From: Pirellulaceae bacterium
Lineage (GTDB): Bacteria > Planctomycetota > Planctomycetia > Pirellulales > Pirellulaceae
Length of the DNA stretch: 64,000 bases
Assembly: GCA_028280445.1 (NCBI GenBank)
Contig: JANQLU010000085.1
Location: 1 to 64,000, forward strand
Direction of reading: 5' to 3'
The notes under the pieces were generated by a model. It saw nothing but the letters and a program-made list of their open reading frames with translations, was not told the DNA's origin and made no database searches. Below, piece after piece: positions 36,201 through 45,941 of this stretch. Position numbers and translations under genes: made by a program. Every line of letters starts with the position of its first letter. Within the stretch, counting starts at the first letter, position 1.

Positions 36201-36953
36201 GTGTTCGTCGCCGCTACGACAGAATGTTTCTCTCATCTTCCGCTGCCCGAAGCAATTGAAAAAATCGCGGATCTTGAGTTTACCGACATTGAAATCAATA
36301 TCGATCAGCATGGCGAACATCTTCGCCCGGTAGATATTGTTAATAATCTCTCTGAGGCAGTCGCCACCTGTTCAAAAACTCGGCGTCTGAGCGTCAGTTC
36401 CTATCGATTTGCCAGCTCGGCGCTCGGCGAGGATTATTTCACCGAATTTGACGCGATCTGTAATTTGGCGAAACTCACCAAGGTAGTGACGTTGACCGTG
36501 CCATCATCCGAACTCGGCACGCCGTTTAATGAAGAAGTCGAACGGTTGAAACGGTTGGTGACCATCGCCGAGTCTCATGGAGTCCGAGTCGGGCTGCAGA
36601 GCCAGGTCGGCTGCTTGTCTGAGGATCCCGATACCGTATCGGTCATCTGTGATCATGTATCCGGTCTAGGACTGTCGTTTGACCCCAGCCACTACATTTA
36701 TCAACGGCAGGCCAATCGAGACCCCGACAAGTTGTTGAAATACGTGCACCATGTCTATTTGCGCGATACGACTCCCGACGAACTCCAGGTTCGAGTGGGG
36801 CAGGGCGAGGTTGACTACGGAAAACTGGTTGGACAATTGGGAAAACTGGGATACCGACGTTCGCTGTGTGTCGATATTCGACCGCATGCAGATACCGACC
36901 AGATGGCGGAGTTGCGAAAATTGCGGTTGCTGTTGGAAAGTCTGTTAATTTGA
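36201..36953 (+). CDS. Sugar phosphate isomerase/epimerase (TIM barrel)
   Basis: About 250 residues of the xylose-isomerase-like TIM-barrel family (AP endonuclease family 2). Typical elements are FSHLPLPEAIEKIADLEFTDIEINI, RVGLQSQVG, LGLSFDPSHYIYQ with a likely metal-binding Asp and His, and VYLRDTTPDELQVRVGQGEVDYGKLV. The substrate is unknown, probably a sugar or inositol-like compound. GTG 36201 with AAGGAG at good spacing was chosen; the longer frame starts with TTG and adds 19 unconserved residues. The 3' end overlaps the RNase D gene by nine bases tail to tail. Confidence 0.8.
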   Translation: MFVAATTECFSHLPLPEAIEKIADLEFTDIEINIDQHGEHLRPVDIVNNLSEAVATCSKTRRLSVSSYRFASSALGEDYFTEFDAICNLAKLTKVVTLTVPSSELGTPFNEEVERLKRLVTIAESHGVRVGLQSQVGCLSEDPDTVSVICDHVSGLGLSFDPSHYIYQRQANRDPDKLLKYVHHVYLRDTTPDELQVRVGQGEVDYGKLVGQLGKLGYRRSLCVDIRPHADTDQMAELRKLRLLLESLLI

Positions 36954-38150
36954 ACCAGATGACAGATCAATCAACTCCAACGAGTCATTTGATTTTGCAT
37001 TTCGCACTCGCAATCCTATTTTGCCTTCGAGCAGCCCGTCCAGGATCGGCATGATCAATTCACGCCGCCAACCAACCAGTAAGCGGGTATCCGGTTGGCT
37101 GATCATTCCGAGCCGCCAGGCAGCCAGTTGTCGCAACTCGCTGGTAGTCCCAAAGATCCCAGGAGCAATTTTGTTTTTGCGACAAGTGATCCCGATGGCA
37201 GCAGTCAAAAATTGGCCGAGTTGACCGAGTTGCGGTATTTTCTGTTTGGAACTCGTCTCTGGTAATTCGGATTTTGGCACGTCCAATCCCATTTGAATTG
37301 CTTCAGACAATTCCTCGATGTATTTCGTATATTGCCTGCGCTCCATGCCACGAATCGCTTTGATTTTTTTGGGCGCTGCACTTTTGCGGCGGGCCAACTC
37401 TACTAACAGGTCGTCACGCAGCACTTTTCTCGCTGGCATGTCCCGATCACAAGCCATTTGTTCACGCCAATCCCACAAACTTTTGACAACTGCCAATGTC
37501 CGCGAATCAAGGGTTGCGATTCCAGAAAGTTTTCGCCACTGGTATTCGCTTTGCAGAGAACGCGCCCATTCGTTCATGGCGAAGTTCATTTCTTCGTTGG
37601 CCCAGTCCGTGCGGTCGCTACGCTCAAGTTTGGAAACGATCTTTCGATAGATTTTCTCAAGATGGATGACATCCAGTGCCGCGTAGTCAAGTTGCGATTT
37701 TGTCAGTGGCCGTCGCCGCCAATCGGATCGCGTTTCTCCTTTTTCCAGTGTTTTACCGGCTATTTTTGAAACAAGTGTCGAGTAGGCAGCGGGGAATTCC
37801 ATGCCTGCAAGTCCCGCACCAATTTGAACATCAAAAAAATTGGCTGGCCGACTAGTCGAGAATCGGTAACAAAATCGAAATTCTTCGCGACCGGCATGCG
37901 CGATTGTGATGTGGTTTCCCTCGGACAACAATTCCCAGAAAACGCTGTCGTCCTCCTCGAGTTTGAGAGAGTCGATAACGGCGACCTGTCGATTCGCCGC
38001 GACTTGCAATAAGCACAATTCTGGCAAATAGCGGTCCTCGGAAACAAATTCCGTATCGATGGCAATAACATCGGCGTCGGCAATCCGCTTGCAAAATGAC
38101 TTTAATTCAGAGACGCTGTCGATCAATTGATAGTTAATTACATTAGTCAT
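36945..38150 (-). CDS. rnd: Ribonuclease D
   Basis: A 401-residue RNase D homologue. The DEDDy exonuclease domain has IAIDTEFVSEDRYLPELCLLQVA (Exo I), the Exo II segment ANFFDVQIGAGLAG, and LDYAALDVIHLEKIYRKI (Exo III with the Tyr). An HRDC-type region follows at about residues 200-275 (TLAVVKSLWDWREQMACDRDMPARKVLRDDLLVELAR). RNase D trims tRNA 3' ends. The C-terminal 120 residues extend beyond the typical E. coli protein and include a WRRELIMPILDGLLEG segment. ATG 38150 was used; it is divergent from mfnB, 61 bases away. Confidence 0.88.
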   Translation of the reverse strand: MTNVINYQLIDSVSELKSFCKRIADADVIAIDTEFVSEDRYLPELCLLQVAANRQVAVIDSLKLEEDDSVFWELLSEGNHITIAHAGREEFRFCYRFSTSRPANFFDVQIGAGLAGMEFPAAYSTLVSKIAGKTLEKGETRSDWRRRPLTKSQLDYAALDVIHLEKIYRKIVSKLERSDRTDWANEEMNFAMNEWARSLQSEYQWRKLSGIATLDSRTLAVVKSLWDWREQMACDRDMPARKVLRDDLLVELARRKSAAPKKIKAIRGMERRQYTKYIEELSEAIQMGLDVPKSELPETSSKQKIPQLGQLGQFLTAAIGITCRKNKIAPGIFGTTSELRQLAAWRLGMISQPDTRLLVGWRRELIMPILDGLLEGKIGLRVRNAKSNDSLELIDLSSGSN

Positions 38151-38211
38151 TCTGTTTGTTGATTCGCGCGAAGACCGTTTCGTCTTGACCGACCTGATTC
38201 CTGGGTGCGTA

Positions 38212-38952
38212 ATGAGTAAATTGCTTGTCAGTATTAAAAATCTACACGAAGCACGTTTGGCCGTCGATGCGGGAATTGATGTTCTCGACGTCAAAGAGCC
38301 CGACAACGGACCGTTGGGGAGAGCCGACTGGGATACGATCAGTGCAATTGGTGAGCTTCGAGAATCCCATCGAGAGATGCCTCAAATCTGGAGCATCGCC
38401 TGTGGAGAGCTGTTTGACTGGGCTGCCCCTGACAGCGCCGCGATCGACGCGGCGATGAAAGCATTTGATTTGGTCAAAATTGGTCTGGCACATATTGCGA
38501 ATCAAGACAATTGGTTTGATCAACTCCAACAGTTTTGGGGACAACTTCCTGCTCATATCAGTCCAGTCATTGTCGCTTACCTGGATTTCGCGATCTGTGA
38601 TGCACCACCGGTCGACGAAATATTGTTGAAAATGTCGCAACTCAGCCGCGATGGCTCGAATCCGGTACAGTACCTGCTGTTCGACACGTTCACCAAAGGA
38701 CCCGATTTGGATTTGTTTTCGTTTACCAGTCGCCAACAAATGTCGGGTTGGATTCAGCGTCTGAAAACCATGAACGTTACGACATGCGTCGCAGGCTCGA
38801 TCAGCAACGAGAATTTCGCGAACGTGCTCCAGTTGAACGCTGATTTCATTGGCGTGCGTTCAGTCGTGTGCCACCCGGACAGGAATGGTTCGGTGGATCG
38901 TGCGAAACTCAAATCGTTTGCTGCGTTACATGAATCAGGAGTCGGATATTAG
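38212..38952 (+). CDS. mfnB: (5-formylfuran-3-yl)methyl phosphate synthase-like protein
   Basis: A 246-residue homologue of MfnB (PF04476). It makes the furan precursor of methanofuran-type C1 carriers from glyceraldehyde-3-phosphate. The motifs LLVSIKNLHEARLAVDAGIDVLDVKEPDNGPLG (Lys of the active site), LVKIGLAHI, LLFDTFTKGPDL and AGSISNEN with IGVRSVVC match the family. It is archaeal in many references but is also reported from planctomycetes and methylotrophs that use tetrahydromethanopterin. No other C1 gene is adjacent. ATG 38212 is the start. It is convergent with mutY. Confidence 0.82.
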   Translation: MSKLLVSIKNLHEARLAVDAGIDVLDVKEPDNGPLGRADWDTISAIGELRESHREMPQIWSIACGELFDWAAPDSAAIDAAMKAFDLVKIGLAHIANQDNWFDQLQQFWGQLPAHISPVIVAYLDFAICDAPPVDEILLKMSQLSRDGSNPVQYLLFDTFTKGPDLDLFSFTSRQQMSGWIQRLKTMNVTTCVAGSISNENFANVLQLNADFIGVRSVVCHPDRNGSVDRAKLKSFAALHESGVGY

Positions 38953-38965
38953 GGCTTGAAAAAAA

Positions 38966-39010
38966 GGGGGGGGGAAAGGCATTGTGAGCGGCAAGCGCCT
39001 TGCTGCTCAC
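38966..39010. repeat. G tract and deleted family A element
   Basis: A run of seven A then nine G (38959-38974) precedes a short A derivative (38983-39010): GTGAGCGGCAAG joined directly to CGCCTTGCTGCTCAC, with the inner arms and loop missing. It lies between the convergent mfnB and mutY genes, whose stops are 72 bases apart. Confidence 0.8.
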
Positions 39011-39024
39011 GTGGTTCAAACTGT

Positions 39025-40113
39025 TTAGCGAGTTGCAAGTTTGACGGCAATTTTTCGGGCCGTTACGTTCAATGCCAGATCTGGCAGCTGTTGGATCGAA
39101 AACCAGCGATAGTCTTTCAATTTGGATTTGGGCCGTGGGTTTGAAAGCGCTGTAAGATAACATTCCAATTGGATTCGAAATCGCGTCACCGCATGATTCA
39201 ACGTACAAAGTCTTTCGAGATTTTGTACATCGCAACCAATGTCTCGCGTTATCTGTCCTGGCAAATCCAAATCTGGCGTGACGCGATAGCGTGGAAAATC
39301 CCACATTCCTACCCAACGTTCACCCGGTTGTCCTTTCCGCAACAAAACCTGTTTCCCCGATGTAACAACAACCGCCGCCTCGACCACGGATTCGTATTTC
39401 ATTTTGTTGAGTTTAATAGGAATTTGCTCGGCAACGCTGTTCAAATTCCCGAGACAGCATTCGCGAATCGGACAATCGGAACATTTGGGAGATTTCGGTG
39501 TGCAGACCAATGCCCCCAATTCCATGAGTGATTGATTAAAATCGCCGACCGCTGTTTTTGGTAACAACGCTGCGGAGAATTCCCAAAGCATTTTTTGCGA
39601 CGCTGCCGATTTCGGATCATCGTCGTGGGCCAACAAACGGCAGAACAATCGCTCGGTGTTTCCTTCGAGAATCGGTAACGGCTGATCAGCAGCGATCGAT
39701 AAAATGGCACCGGCTGTATATCTACCGATGCCTGGCAAAGCCACCACGTCGTCGAACGTCCGCGGGAATCGTCCTCGATGTTTTTCGATAATGACCTTTG
39801 CTGCAGCATGCATTTGGCGAGCGCGTCGGTAATAACCCAGCCCTTCCCAAAGTTTCAAAACTTGCTGCACATCTGCTTCCGCCAGTCGGCGAACATTGGG
39901 AAACTCGCGCATGAATCGTTTGTAATAGTCGATGACGGTTGCAACCTGAGTCTGTTGCAACATGATCTCACTAACCCAGATTCGATACAGGGTTTTGTTT
40001 TTTCGCCAAGGAAGATCTCGCTGGTTTTTTGCAAACCAATTTTTTAATCTTCGACGAATTCGCGATTTCGTTTTCGAGTCAAAAAATAGATCTGGCGATA
40101 AACTTGACATCAC
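39025..40113 (-). CDS. mutY: A/G-specific adenine glycosylase
   Basis: A 362-residue MutY that removes adenine opposite 8-oxoguanine. [17 protein letters not shown] holds the catalytic Glu49. The helix-hairpin-helix [12 protein letters not shown] is present. A [4Fe-4S] cluster lies at C204, C211, C214 and C220. The C-terminal NUDIX-like domain (from about residue 245) recognises 8-oxoG. At the position of the catalytic Asp of E. coli MutY (LDGNVKR) this protein has Glu150 (LEGNTER). The start ATG-ATG overlaps the leuS stop by four bases (ATGA), so the two are coupled. Confidence 0.9.
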   Translation of the reverse strand: MMSSLSPDLFFDSKTKSRIRRRLKNWFAKNQRDLPWRKNKTLYRIWVSEIMLQQTQVATVIDYYKRFMREFPNVRRLAEADVQQVLKLWEGLGYYRRARQMHAAAKVIIEKHRGRFPRTFDDVVALPGIGRYTAGAILSIAADQPLPILEGNTERLFCRLLAHDDDPKSAASQKMLWEFSAALLPKTAVGDFNQSLMELGALVCTPKSPKCSDCPIRECCLGNLNSVAEQIPIKLNKMKYESVVEAAVVVTSGKQVLLRKGQPGERWVGMWDFPRYRVTPDLDLPGQITRDIGCDVQNLERLCTLNHAVTRFRIQLECYLTALSNPRPKSKLKDYRWFSIQQLPDLALNVTARKIAVKLATR

Positions 40114-42953
40114 GACGCAACAAAATTGACCAAGCGATCTGGCACGACAATCACTTTGTGAATCTGTTTTCCATTGAGCAATTCGGCGATTTTGTCATCC
40201 GAACGCGCAACCTGTTCGAGTTCGTCTTTTGACGTACCCGGCGAAACCTGGATCTTTGCACGCACCTTGCCTTTGATTTGCACCGGAATCTCGATGAATT
40301 CATCTTGAGCCAGCGATTCATCCAGTTGAGGCCATGGTTCATAAGCGAGCGTCTCGGAGTGTCCCAAAATTTGCCAAAGCTCTTCGGCGATATGAGGGGC
40401 AAACGGAGCCAGCAGCAGTACGTATTGATCCATCAGCGATTTTGGACGTTTTGAAAGTTTCGTAAAGAAATTGACGAATTCCATCATCCGCGCGATCGCT
40501 GTATTGAATCCGAGATCTTCGATATCCTCGGAAATCGCCTTGATCGTTTTATGCAGAACTCGCAGTTGTTCGTTCGTTGGTTCCTCATCGACCACGGCGG
40601 CGTTCATTTCCAGCGTCTCACTCGCCTGGTCAACAATCATTCGCCAGGACCGATCGAGAAACGATCGAACACCGCTGACACCATCGGTATTCCAGGGTTT
40701 GACCGCTTCGAGCGGTCCCATGAACATTTCGTAAAGCCGCAGTGAATCCGCGCCAAAATCGGCGACAATTTCATCGGGATTGACGACATTCCCGCGCGCC
40801 TTGGACATTTTTTCAGCGCGAGACATCACTTTGATCGATGGGTCGGAAACCAGGACAAACGCATCACCCCGCTTTTCTACCTGGTCATCGTCCAAGGTGA
40901 TCGGTGAAAGTTCTTGTCCCGTTTGTTTATGAACCCAATTTTTATCGTCATCCTGCTTGACCTCGGTGGACGAGACCCATTTTTCATCAAAGTCTCGAAA
41001 TCCAGTCAGTTCGATTGGTCCCAGGATCATTCCTTGGTTGACCAGTTTTTGAAATGGCTCATCACAACTGACATATCCCCGGTCAAACAGAACTTTGTGC
41101 CAGAACCGAGAATACAGCAGATGCAGCACCGCGTGCTCGGCGCCTCCGATGTAGGTGTCCACCGGCATCCAAGTTTTCTCAAGTTCCTGATCGACGAATC
41201 GGTCCGTACAGTCGGGGCTGACGAAACGCAGATAATACCAACATGACCCAGCCCACTGCGGCATGGTGTTGGTTTCTCGTTTGTATTTTTTTCCGTCAAT
41301 GATTGGGTACAGCCAGTCGTCTGACGCTTTAGCCAGCAGCGGTTCCGGCCGGCCATGCGGTTTGTAGTCTTCCAAATCAGGTAGGTCGACCGGTAGATCC
41401 TTGTCCGGTACAGCACGGATCTGGCCCGTCAGATTTCCGTCGTCATCGAGTTCGTGAACAATCGGAAATGGTTCACCCCAATAACGTTGACGACTGAACA
41501 GCCAGTCGCGCAGCTTGTAATTCACTGCGGCTAGCCCCATTCCGGACTGTTGGAGATCAGCGACGATCTTTGTTTTAAATTCGCTCGTCGCCATCCCGTC
41601 ATAAGTTCCGGAATTGATGGCAGTGCCATTGCCAACAAAATATGCTTCTCCCGCCATCACGGCCTGGCAATCAACTCCCGCGACATCGCTTGAACCAGGA
41701 TCAATGACTGGAATAATTTTCAGACTAAACTGCGTGGCAAATTCAAAATCTCGCTCGTCGTGCGCGGGAACAGCCATGATAGCGCCTGTTCCGTAGCTGC
41801 TGAGAACGTAATCGGCGATCCAGATTGGAATGTTGTCGCCATTGACCGGGTTGGTTGCAAATGCACCTGTGAACACGCCGGTTTTCGTTTTCTTTTCTTC
41901 CTGGCGTTCGCGATCACTTTTGAAACTGGCCTCTTTTTGATAAGCCTCGACGGCGCTGCGGCATTCATCGGACGTTAACTCATGGACCAGCGGATGTTCA
42001 GGAGCGAGAACCATATAGGTCGCTCCAAACAGAGTATCTGGACGTGTCGTGTAAATGCGGACGGAATCTTCGTCGGCTGCTTCAGGGAAACCTTCGGCCG
42101 CGCGTTCCGCTTTCCAATTTTCGTAATCCTCGGGCACGCCGACAAAGAAATCCACTTCGGCACCCGTACTGCGTCCAATCCAATCTTTCTGCAGTTTTTT
42201 GACACCCTCGGGCCAGCTGACTTTTTGCAGATCGTTTTCCAGTCGATCGGCGTAAGAGGTAATCCGCAGCATCCATTGTCGCAGCGGCAGCCGTTCGACA
42301 GGATAGCCACCCCGTTCGCTTAGCCCGTCAATCACTTCTTCGTTGGCCAGAACAGTCCCCAGTGCCGGACACCAATTGACCGGAGCTTCGTCCTGATAAG
42401 CCAGTCGATGACTGTCCTGGTAGCGCTGGATGGCATCGTCGCCTTGCTTTTGAATTTCATCGGGAATGGGAAGTTCAGAAATGGGGCGGCCGATTTTCTG
42501 TTGCGGGTCAAACCAGGTATCAAACAGCACCAGAAAAATCCATTGAGTCCAACGAAAGTAATCGACGTCGGTTGTTGCCAGTTCTCGCTGCCAGTCGTAA
42601 CTGAAACCGAGCATTTTGAGTTGTCGACGAAAATTGGCAATATTTTTGTCAGTCGACTCACGGGGTGGAGTGTTGGTTTTGATCGCATGCTCTTCGGCGG
42701 GCAATCCAAAAGAGTCAAATCCCATCGGATGGAGCACGTCGCAGCCCTTCATCCGAAAATAACGTGCCAGAATATCGGTTGCCGTGTAGCCTTCGGGGTG
42801 ACCGACATGGAGCCCGGAACCACTTGGATAGGGAAACATGTCCAGGATATATTTTTTATGTTCACCAGGCTGGTCCGGTGTCCGAAAAGTCTGGTTTTCA
42901 TCCCAAAATCGCTGCCATTTTGGTTCGATTTCGGCGGGATTATACTTTGGCAT
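40110..42953 (-). CDS. leuS: Leucyl-tRNA synthetase
   Basis: A 947-residue class Ia aminoacyl-tRNA synthetase. The N-terminus [21 protein letters not shown] leads into [20 protein letters not shown], with the HVGH form of the HIGH motif. The editing (CP1) domain includes [11 protein letters not shown] and the [20 protein letters not shown] region. The KMSKS motif is KMSKA. A long insert of about 50 residues ([12 protein letters not shown] to KVMSRAE) precedes it, as in planctomycete LeuS. The C-terminal anticodon-binding domain ends with [23 protein letters not shown]. It is the first gene of a leuS-mutY pair. Confidence 0.95.
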   Translation of the reverse strand: MPKYNPAEIEPKWQRFWDENQTFRTPDQPGEHKKYILDMFPYPSGSGLHVGHPEGYTATDILARYFRMKGCDVLHPMGFDSFGLPAEEHAIKTNTPPRESTDKNIANFRRQLKMLGFSYDWQRELATTDVDYFRWTQWIFLVLFDTWFDPQQKIGRPISELPIPDEIQKQGDDAIQRYQDSHRLAYQDEAPVNWCPALGTVLANEEVIDGLSERGGYPVERLPLRQWMLRITSYADRLENDLQKVSWPEGVKKLQKDWIGRSTGAEVDFFVGVPEDYENWKAERAAEGFPEAADEDSVRIYTTRPDTLFGATYMVLAPEHPLVHELTSDECRSAVEAYQKEASFKSDRERQEEKKTKTGVFTGAFATNPVNGDNIPIWIADYVLSSYGTGAIMAVPAHDERDFEFATQFSLKIIPVIDPGSSDVAGVDCQAVMAGEAYFVGNGTAINSGTYDGMATSEFKTKIVADLQQSGMGLAAVNYKLRDWLFSRQRYWGEPFPIVHELDDDGNLTGQIRAVPDKDLPVDLPDLEDYKPHGRPEPLLAKASDDWLYPIIDGKKYKRETNTMPQWAGSCWYYLRFVSPDCTDRFVDQELEKTWMPVDTYIGGAEHAVLHLLYSRFWHKVLFDRGYVSCDEPFQKLVNQGMILGPIELTGFRDFDEKWVSSTEVKQDDDKNWVHKQTGQELSPITLDDDQVEKRGDAFVLVSDPSIKVMSRAEKMSKARGNVVNPDEIVADFGADSLRLYEMFMGPLEAVKPWNTDGVSGVRSFLDRSWRMIVDQASETLEMNAAVVDEEPTNEQLRVLHKTIKAISEDIEDLGFNTAIARMMEFVNFFTKLSKRPKSLMDQYVLLLAPFAPHIAEELWQILGHSETLAYEPWPQLDESLAQDEFIEIPVQIKGKVRAKIQVSPGTSKDELEQVARSDDKIAELLNGKQIHKVIVVPDRLVNFVAS

Positions 42954-43218
42954 CTAGGTAGATCCTGAGTCATTAAATGCTTGCAAGTCGGAATTTTCTT
43001 ATGATATCCGATTTGTTGCGACAACCAAATGACGCTTGCAAACGAACAAGGTTCATTTGTGACCGGAACAGGTGATCCAATTGCATAAAGTTGCAAAATT
43101 GATGAGTTTTCGCAGTGGACTCGTAACCGGCCATATTTGTCCAAACAAATCCGTAGTCATTTAAATTACTGACTGGTAGACTTGTTTGTTGAGTTAATAC
43201 CGCCATAAGGAATGATCT

Positions 43219-44028
43219 GTGATTCGAAGACGTCCCAATAATCGATTGAGCACCCAGGAACGAAACATGATGCGGCGAGCTTGTAAGTTCAATGCAGAGC
43301 TCCTGGATTTTGTCCGACCGAAAGTTCAAGCTGGAGTTACCACCGAACAAATTGACAGCTGGGTTCATGAATATACGAGCCAACATGGACATGTTCCGGC
43401 ATGCTTGGGTTACCAAGGAGAAGCCGGCCCGTTTCCCAAAAGTTGTTGTACCAGCGTCAACGACGTCATTTGTCATGGCATCCCTGACGATTACACACTG
43501 CAAGATGGTGATATCGTCAATGTCGACATCACAACGATTGTCGACGGATGGCACGGTGATCAGTCAGAAACATTCATCATTGGGCAACCGTCCGACGATG
43601 CGCGACGAGTGGTCCAATGTGCATTTGATTGTTTGTATCTTGCAATCGACAACATTTCTCCTGGCTGTACCGTTTCGGATATCGGACACGCCGTCGTCAG
43701 ACGCGCGGCTCAGGATGGATTTGGAGTTGTCGATAAATATGTTGGGCACGGGATCGGTCGAAATTTTCACCAGCGTCCCAATATTCCTCATGTTCCGGGG
43801 CCTCAAACAGATCGGGATCGTTTGTTTCCCGGAATGTGTTTTACGATCGAACCGATGATCAACGTCGGAAAACCGCGCGGGATTTGTGACAAATCAGATG
43901 GCTGGACCGTGCGAACCGCTGACGGAAAACTTTCTGCGCAATTTGAACACACCATTTTGATGACCGAACAGGGTCCCGAGGTTTTGACTTTGACTGAGGA
44001 CGGACCGCAACAAGGGCATCAGTTTTAG
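43219..44028 (+). CDS. map: Methionine aminopeptidase, type I
   Basis: A 269-residue MetAP-1. Conserved metal ligands: Asp in VDITTIVDGWHGDQSETF (two), His in GHGIGRNFHQRP, Glu in CFTIEPMI and Glu in QFEHTIL. Substrate-pocket HGIPD is also present. The enzyme removes initiator methionine from new proteins. GTG 43219 is preceded by AAGGA at proper spacing. It stands alone, divergent from leuS by 265 bases that show no other gene. The 3' end is followed by a degenerate family A element. Confidence 0.93.
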   Translation: MIRRRPNNRLSTQERNMMRRACKFNAELLDFVRPKVQAGVTTEQIDSWVHEYTSQHGHVPACLGYQGEAGPFPKSCCTSVNDVICHGIPDDYTLQDGDIVNVDITTIVDGWHGDQSETFIIGQPSDDARRVVQCAFDCLYLAIDNISPGCTVSDIGHAVVRRAAQDGFGVVDKYVGHGIGRNFHQRPNIPHVPGPQTDRDRLFPGMCFTIEPMINVGKPRGICDKSDGWTVRTADGKLSAQFEHTILMTEQGPEVLTLTEDGPQQGHQF

Positions 44029-44097
44029 ATTGGCCCGCAGATTTACCGCCAATGGTTCATGTCTTCGATTGCTGGGCAGGTAGTGTTGATTAAATAT

Positions 44098-44160
44098 GGG
44101 CGGCAAGGCGGCAGCTGCCGGTGAACCCTCAAATACCGGCGGCTAGCGCCTCGCCGCTCA
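44098..44160. repeat. Degenerate family A palindrome
   Basis: GGGCGGCAAGGCGGCAGCTG pairs imperfectly with CGGCTAGCGCCTCGCCGCTC. It lies between map and the convergent small membrane ORF. Confidence 0.8.
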
Positions 44161-44214
44161 GTTCAAGTTCACAGCTTCCGATTTAATCAACGCTATATAG
44201 CTAAGTTGCAACCG

Positions 44215-44547
44215 TCATTTCATTTGAGTTTTGGCATTCTTGTGATCGGTACTTGGTTTGCATTTCAACATCAAAGTGCACACCAACAAATTCAAAAAGG
44301 ATGCAATTGCGATTTGCACGAACGGAACATCTGAATTCGTTAACACCTTGACTGCTATTGGGTCGTACCAGATCTGGTCTACATTTTCCGACTGAAAGAT
44401 CATTTGAATTTCTGGCCAGAGCATGATGCCAACCAAAATCATGGATGATGTCAGTAACACTAGCCAAATCTGTTTTGCTCGAAGCACTGGAAACACAAGA
44501 AGCCCTAACCCCAAGGGAACCAGCAAAGCCAGCCAGAAAGTGTGCAT
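44215..44547 (-). CDS. Small membrane protein
   Basis: A 110-residue protein with three hydrophobic segments (about residues 4-21, 25-45 and 77-94) separated by a polar loop that holds IFQSENVDQIWYDP. It ends in a polar Lys/His tail. There is no clear ribosome-binding site. A similarly hydrophobic ORF is 27 bases upstream on the same strand, so the two may form a pair. No known family. Support comes from its length in a non-shadow frame and the consistent membrane pattern. Confidence 0.5.
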   Translation of the reverse strand: MHTFWLALLVPLGLGLLVFPVLRAKQIWLVLLTSSMILVGIMLWPEIQMIFQSENVDQIWYDPIAVKVLTNSDVPFVQIAIASFLNLLVCTLMLKCKPSTDHKNAKTQMK

Positions 44548-44574
44548 TGAAACTAATGCACTGGTTGTAGGTCC

Positions 44575-44742
44575 TCAGCATCCTTCGAAAGCAAAAAGCT
44601 CGGTCATGGTCGGCATTTTGACCTCGGCCAGCAACAGTGAGCCACGAATCGCGGCTGCCCAAACTCCCAAAAAAGCTGCGGTCAGTAATAGCCGTCGTAA
44701 CACTAAATCGAGCCCTTTATCGCTGAAGACACGCAGCCGCAT
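44575..44742 (-). CDS. Tiny hydrophobic protein
   Basis: A 55-residue ORF that I found by reading the minus strand by eye: ATG 44742, TGA 44575-44577. Its residues MRLRVFSDKGLDLVLRRL lead into a hydrophobic helix (residues 18-39), then a polar tail ending FEGC. GGGAG precedes the ATG, though only two bases away; TTG 44751 is an alternative. It is followed by another membrane ORF on the same strand. It could be a real small protein or a chance frame. Confidence 0.4.
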   Translation of the reverse strand: MRLRVFSDKGLDLVLRRLLLTAAFLGVWAAAIRGSLLLAEVKMPTMTELFAFEGC

Positions 44743-44800
44743 CGCTCCCAAAATTCACGCTGACACCTTCATTTCCGATTCTAACGAAGCCGTAACGTTG

Positions 44801-45015
44801 GGTGCCACTGGCTCTGCCAGTGACGTGGTTGAATAGTGGTTGTTGCGTACTTCAATTGAATGAAAAACCGTGAGTCAATGTGCAAGTCACTGGCACACGA
44901 CTTGTGCAAAACCACTCGCCAGCGCGTCGTGCTCGTATCAGCAATCCATGAAATTCCTCGTGAGCAACTGAGCAAAAACCGCTTAAAACACGGTCCCTCG
45001 CTCACGCATCGGGTC
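44801..45015. repeat. Family E element and family D half-copies
   Basis: Family E lies at 44801-44896 (GTGCCACTGGCTCTGCCAGT... AAGTCACTGGCA). Two right-arm-like D remnants follow, at about 44909-44937 (ACCACTCGCCAGCGCGTCGT) and 44992-45015 (GGTCCCTCGCTCACGCATCG). The rest of the 624-base gap to 45367 shows no gene. Confidence 0.75.
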
Positions 45016-45366
45016 ATGATTTTCCATACCAACACTTAATGCCGCCTCATTCGAAACGCCGGTACCAAAGAAAGACAGGGACAATCAGTAGTTGATATCC
45101 GTGCAACAATTTAGTACCCAAACCAAAATTGAATCACTTTGGCGAGAAGCGGCGTTTGTCTGATTCGAAATGCATCCAAGGCTAGTAAATATTACTATAC
45201 GGAAGCGCACCGTAATTTGTTTTGAGACGTCTGTTTTTTACCGGCGAAAAACCATTTCGAGAACTAATCTTAACCCAAAAATAGGTCTTTTTCACTTGAC
45301 ATGAAACTCCGTGTATCGATACTAGCGATATCGGACCGCTGGAGCCTCGACTGTTCCGGTATTGTA

Positions 45367-45750
45367 ATGCGGATGAAAAGATTTGGCACTTGGTTCCTGT
45401 TGGGATACCTGGTTCTCTTGCTGAACCTAGGGCCGAATGCTCATCGAATTCAGTGCCTGGGTCTGCACTCAGTCAACCTCACCTCAAAAATTGGCACAAA
45501 ATCACCTGCTTCCTGCCAGTGTTGCCATTCGCCTACCGATTCCAAACAAACGGATTGGACATCCGATATTGTTCATTCATTTGCGGATTGTGCGTTCTGC
45601 AAGTTCTTTAAACATTTCCAAATGGTTTGGCAGGTATTCAATTTTGAACTGCAAACCGATCTGCTTCCCGGCTTCGAACGAATTGTTGAAAACTCAGTTG
45701 AGCCGGATCTATTCAAAGCGTGCGCCAGGGGCCCACCCCGCGTCTGTTAA
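45367..45750 (+). CDS. Cys-rich exported protein, DUF2946-like
   Basis: About 127 residues. An N-terminal signal or anchor segment (MKRFGTWFLLGYLVLLLNLG) precedes a Cys-containing domain: SCQCCHSPT, then DCAFCKFFKHF. It ends ACARGPPRVC. The combination of HxxCxxC-like pairs and the RGPP ending recalls the DUF2946 family of small periplasmic proteins, which often accompany metal transport; this is from memory. ATG 45301 would lengthen the frame by 22 residues and is possible. It has no operon partner, though a DUF58 gene begins 190 bases downstream. Confidence 0.55.
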   Translation: MRMKRFGTWFLLGYLVLLLNLGPNAHRIQCLGLHSVNLTSKIGTKSPASCQCCHSPTDSKQTDWTSDIVHSFADCAFCKFFKHFQMVWQVFNFELQTDLLPGFERIVENSVEPDLFKACARGPPRVC

Positions 45751-45941
45751 TTAATTTGAACAGATGTTTTGCTTCAACGTCATGGCTGCGTAAACCTCGT
45801 TCCGTTGTCCGAGTTCTCGTTCGGATCAACGATTCTGCGGCCGATCTTGGGAACTGATTAATCCTAAGATTTTTGTGTTGTAGCTATTTGTTGTTTTTAG
45901 TTAGCGCCAACGGTGGGGCGCGCAAATTTTTGGATTTTGCT

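Noticed and set aside
44423..44836. 138-codon plus-strand frame
   Set aside because: Composition is poor (Ser/Lys/Thr mix with no domain) and it lies opposite two membrane ORFs; it also runs into a family E element.
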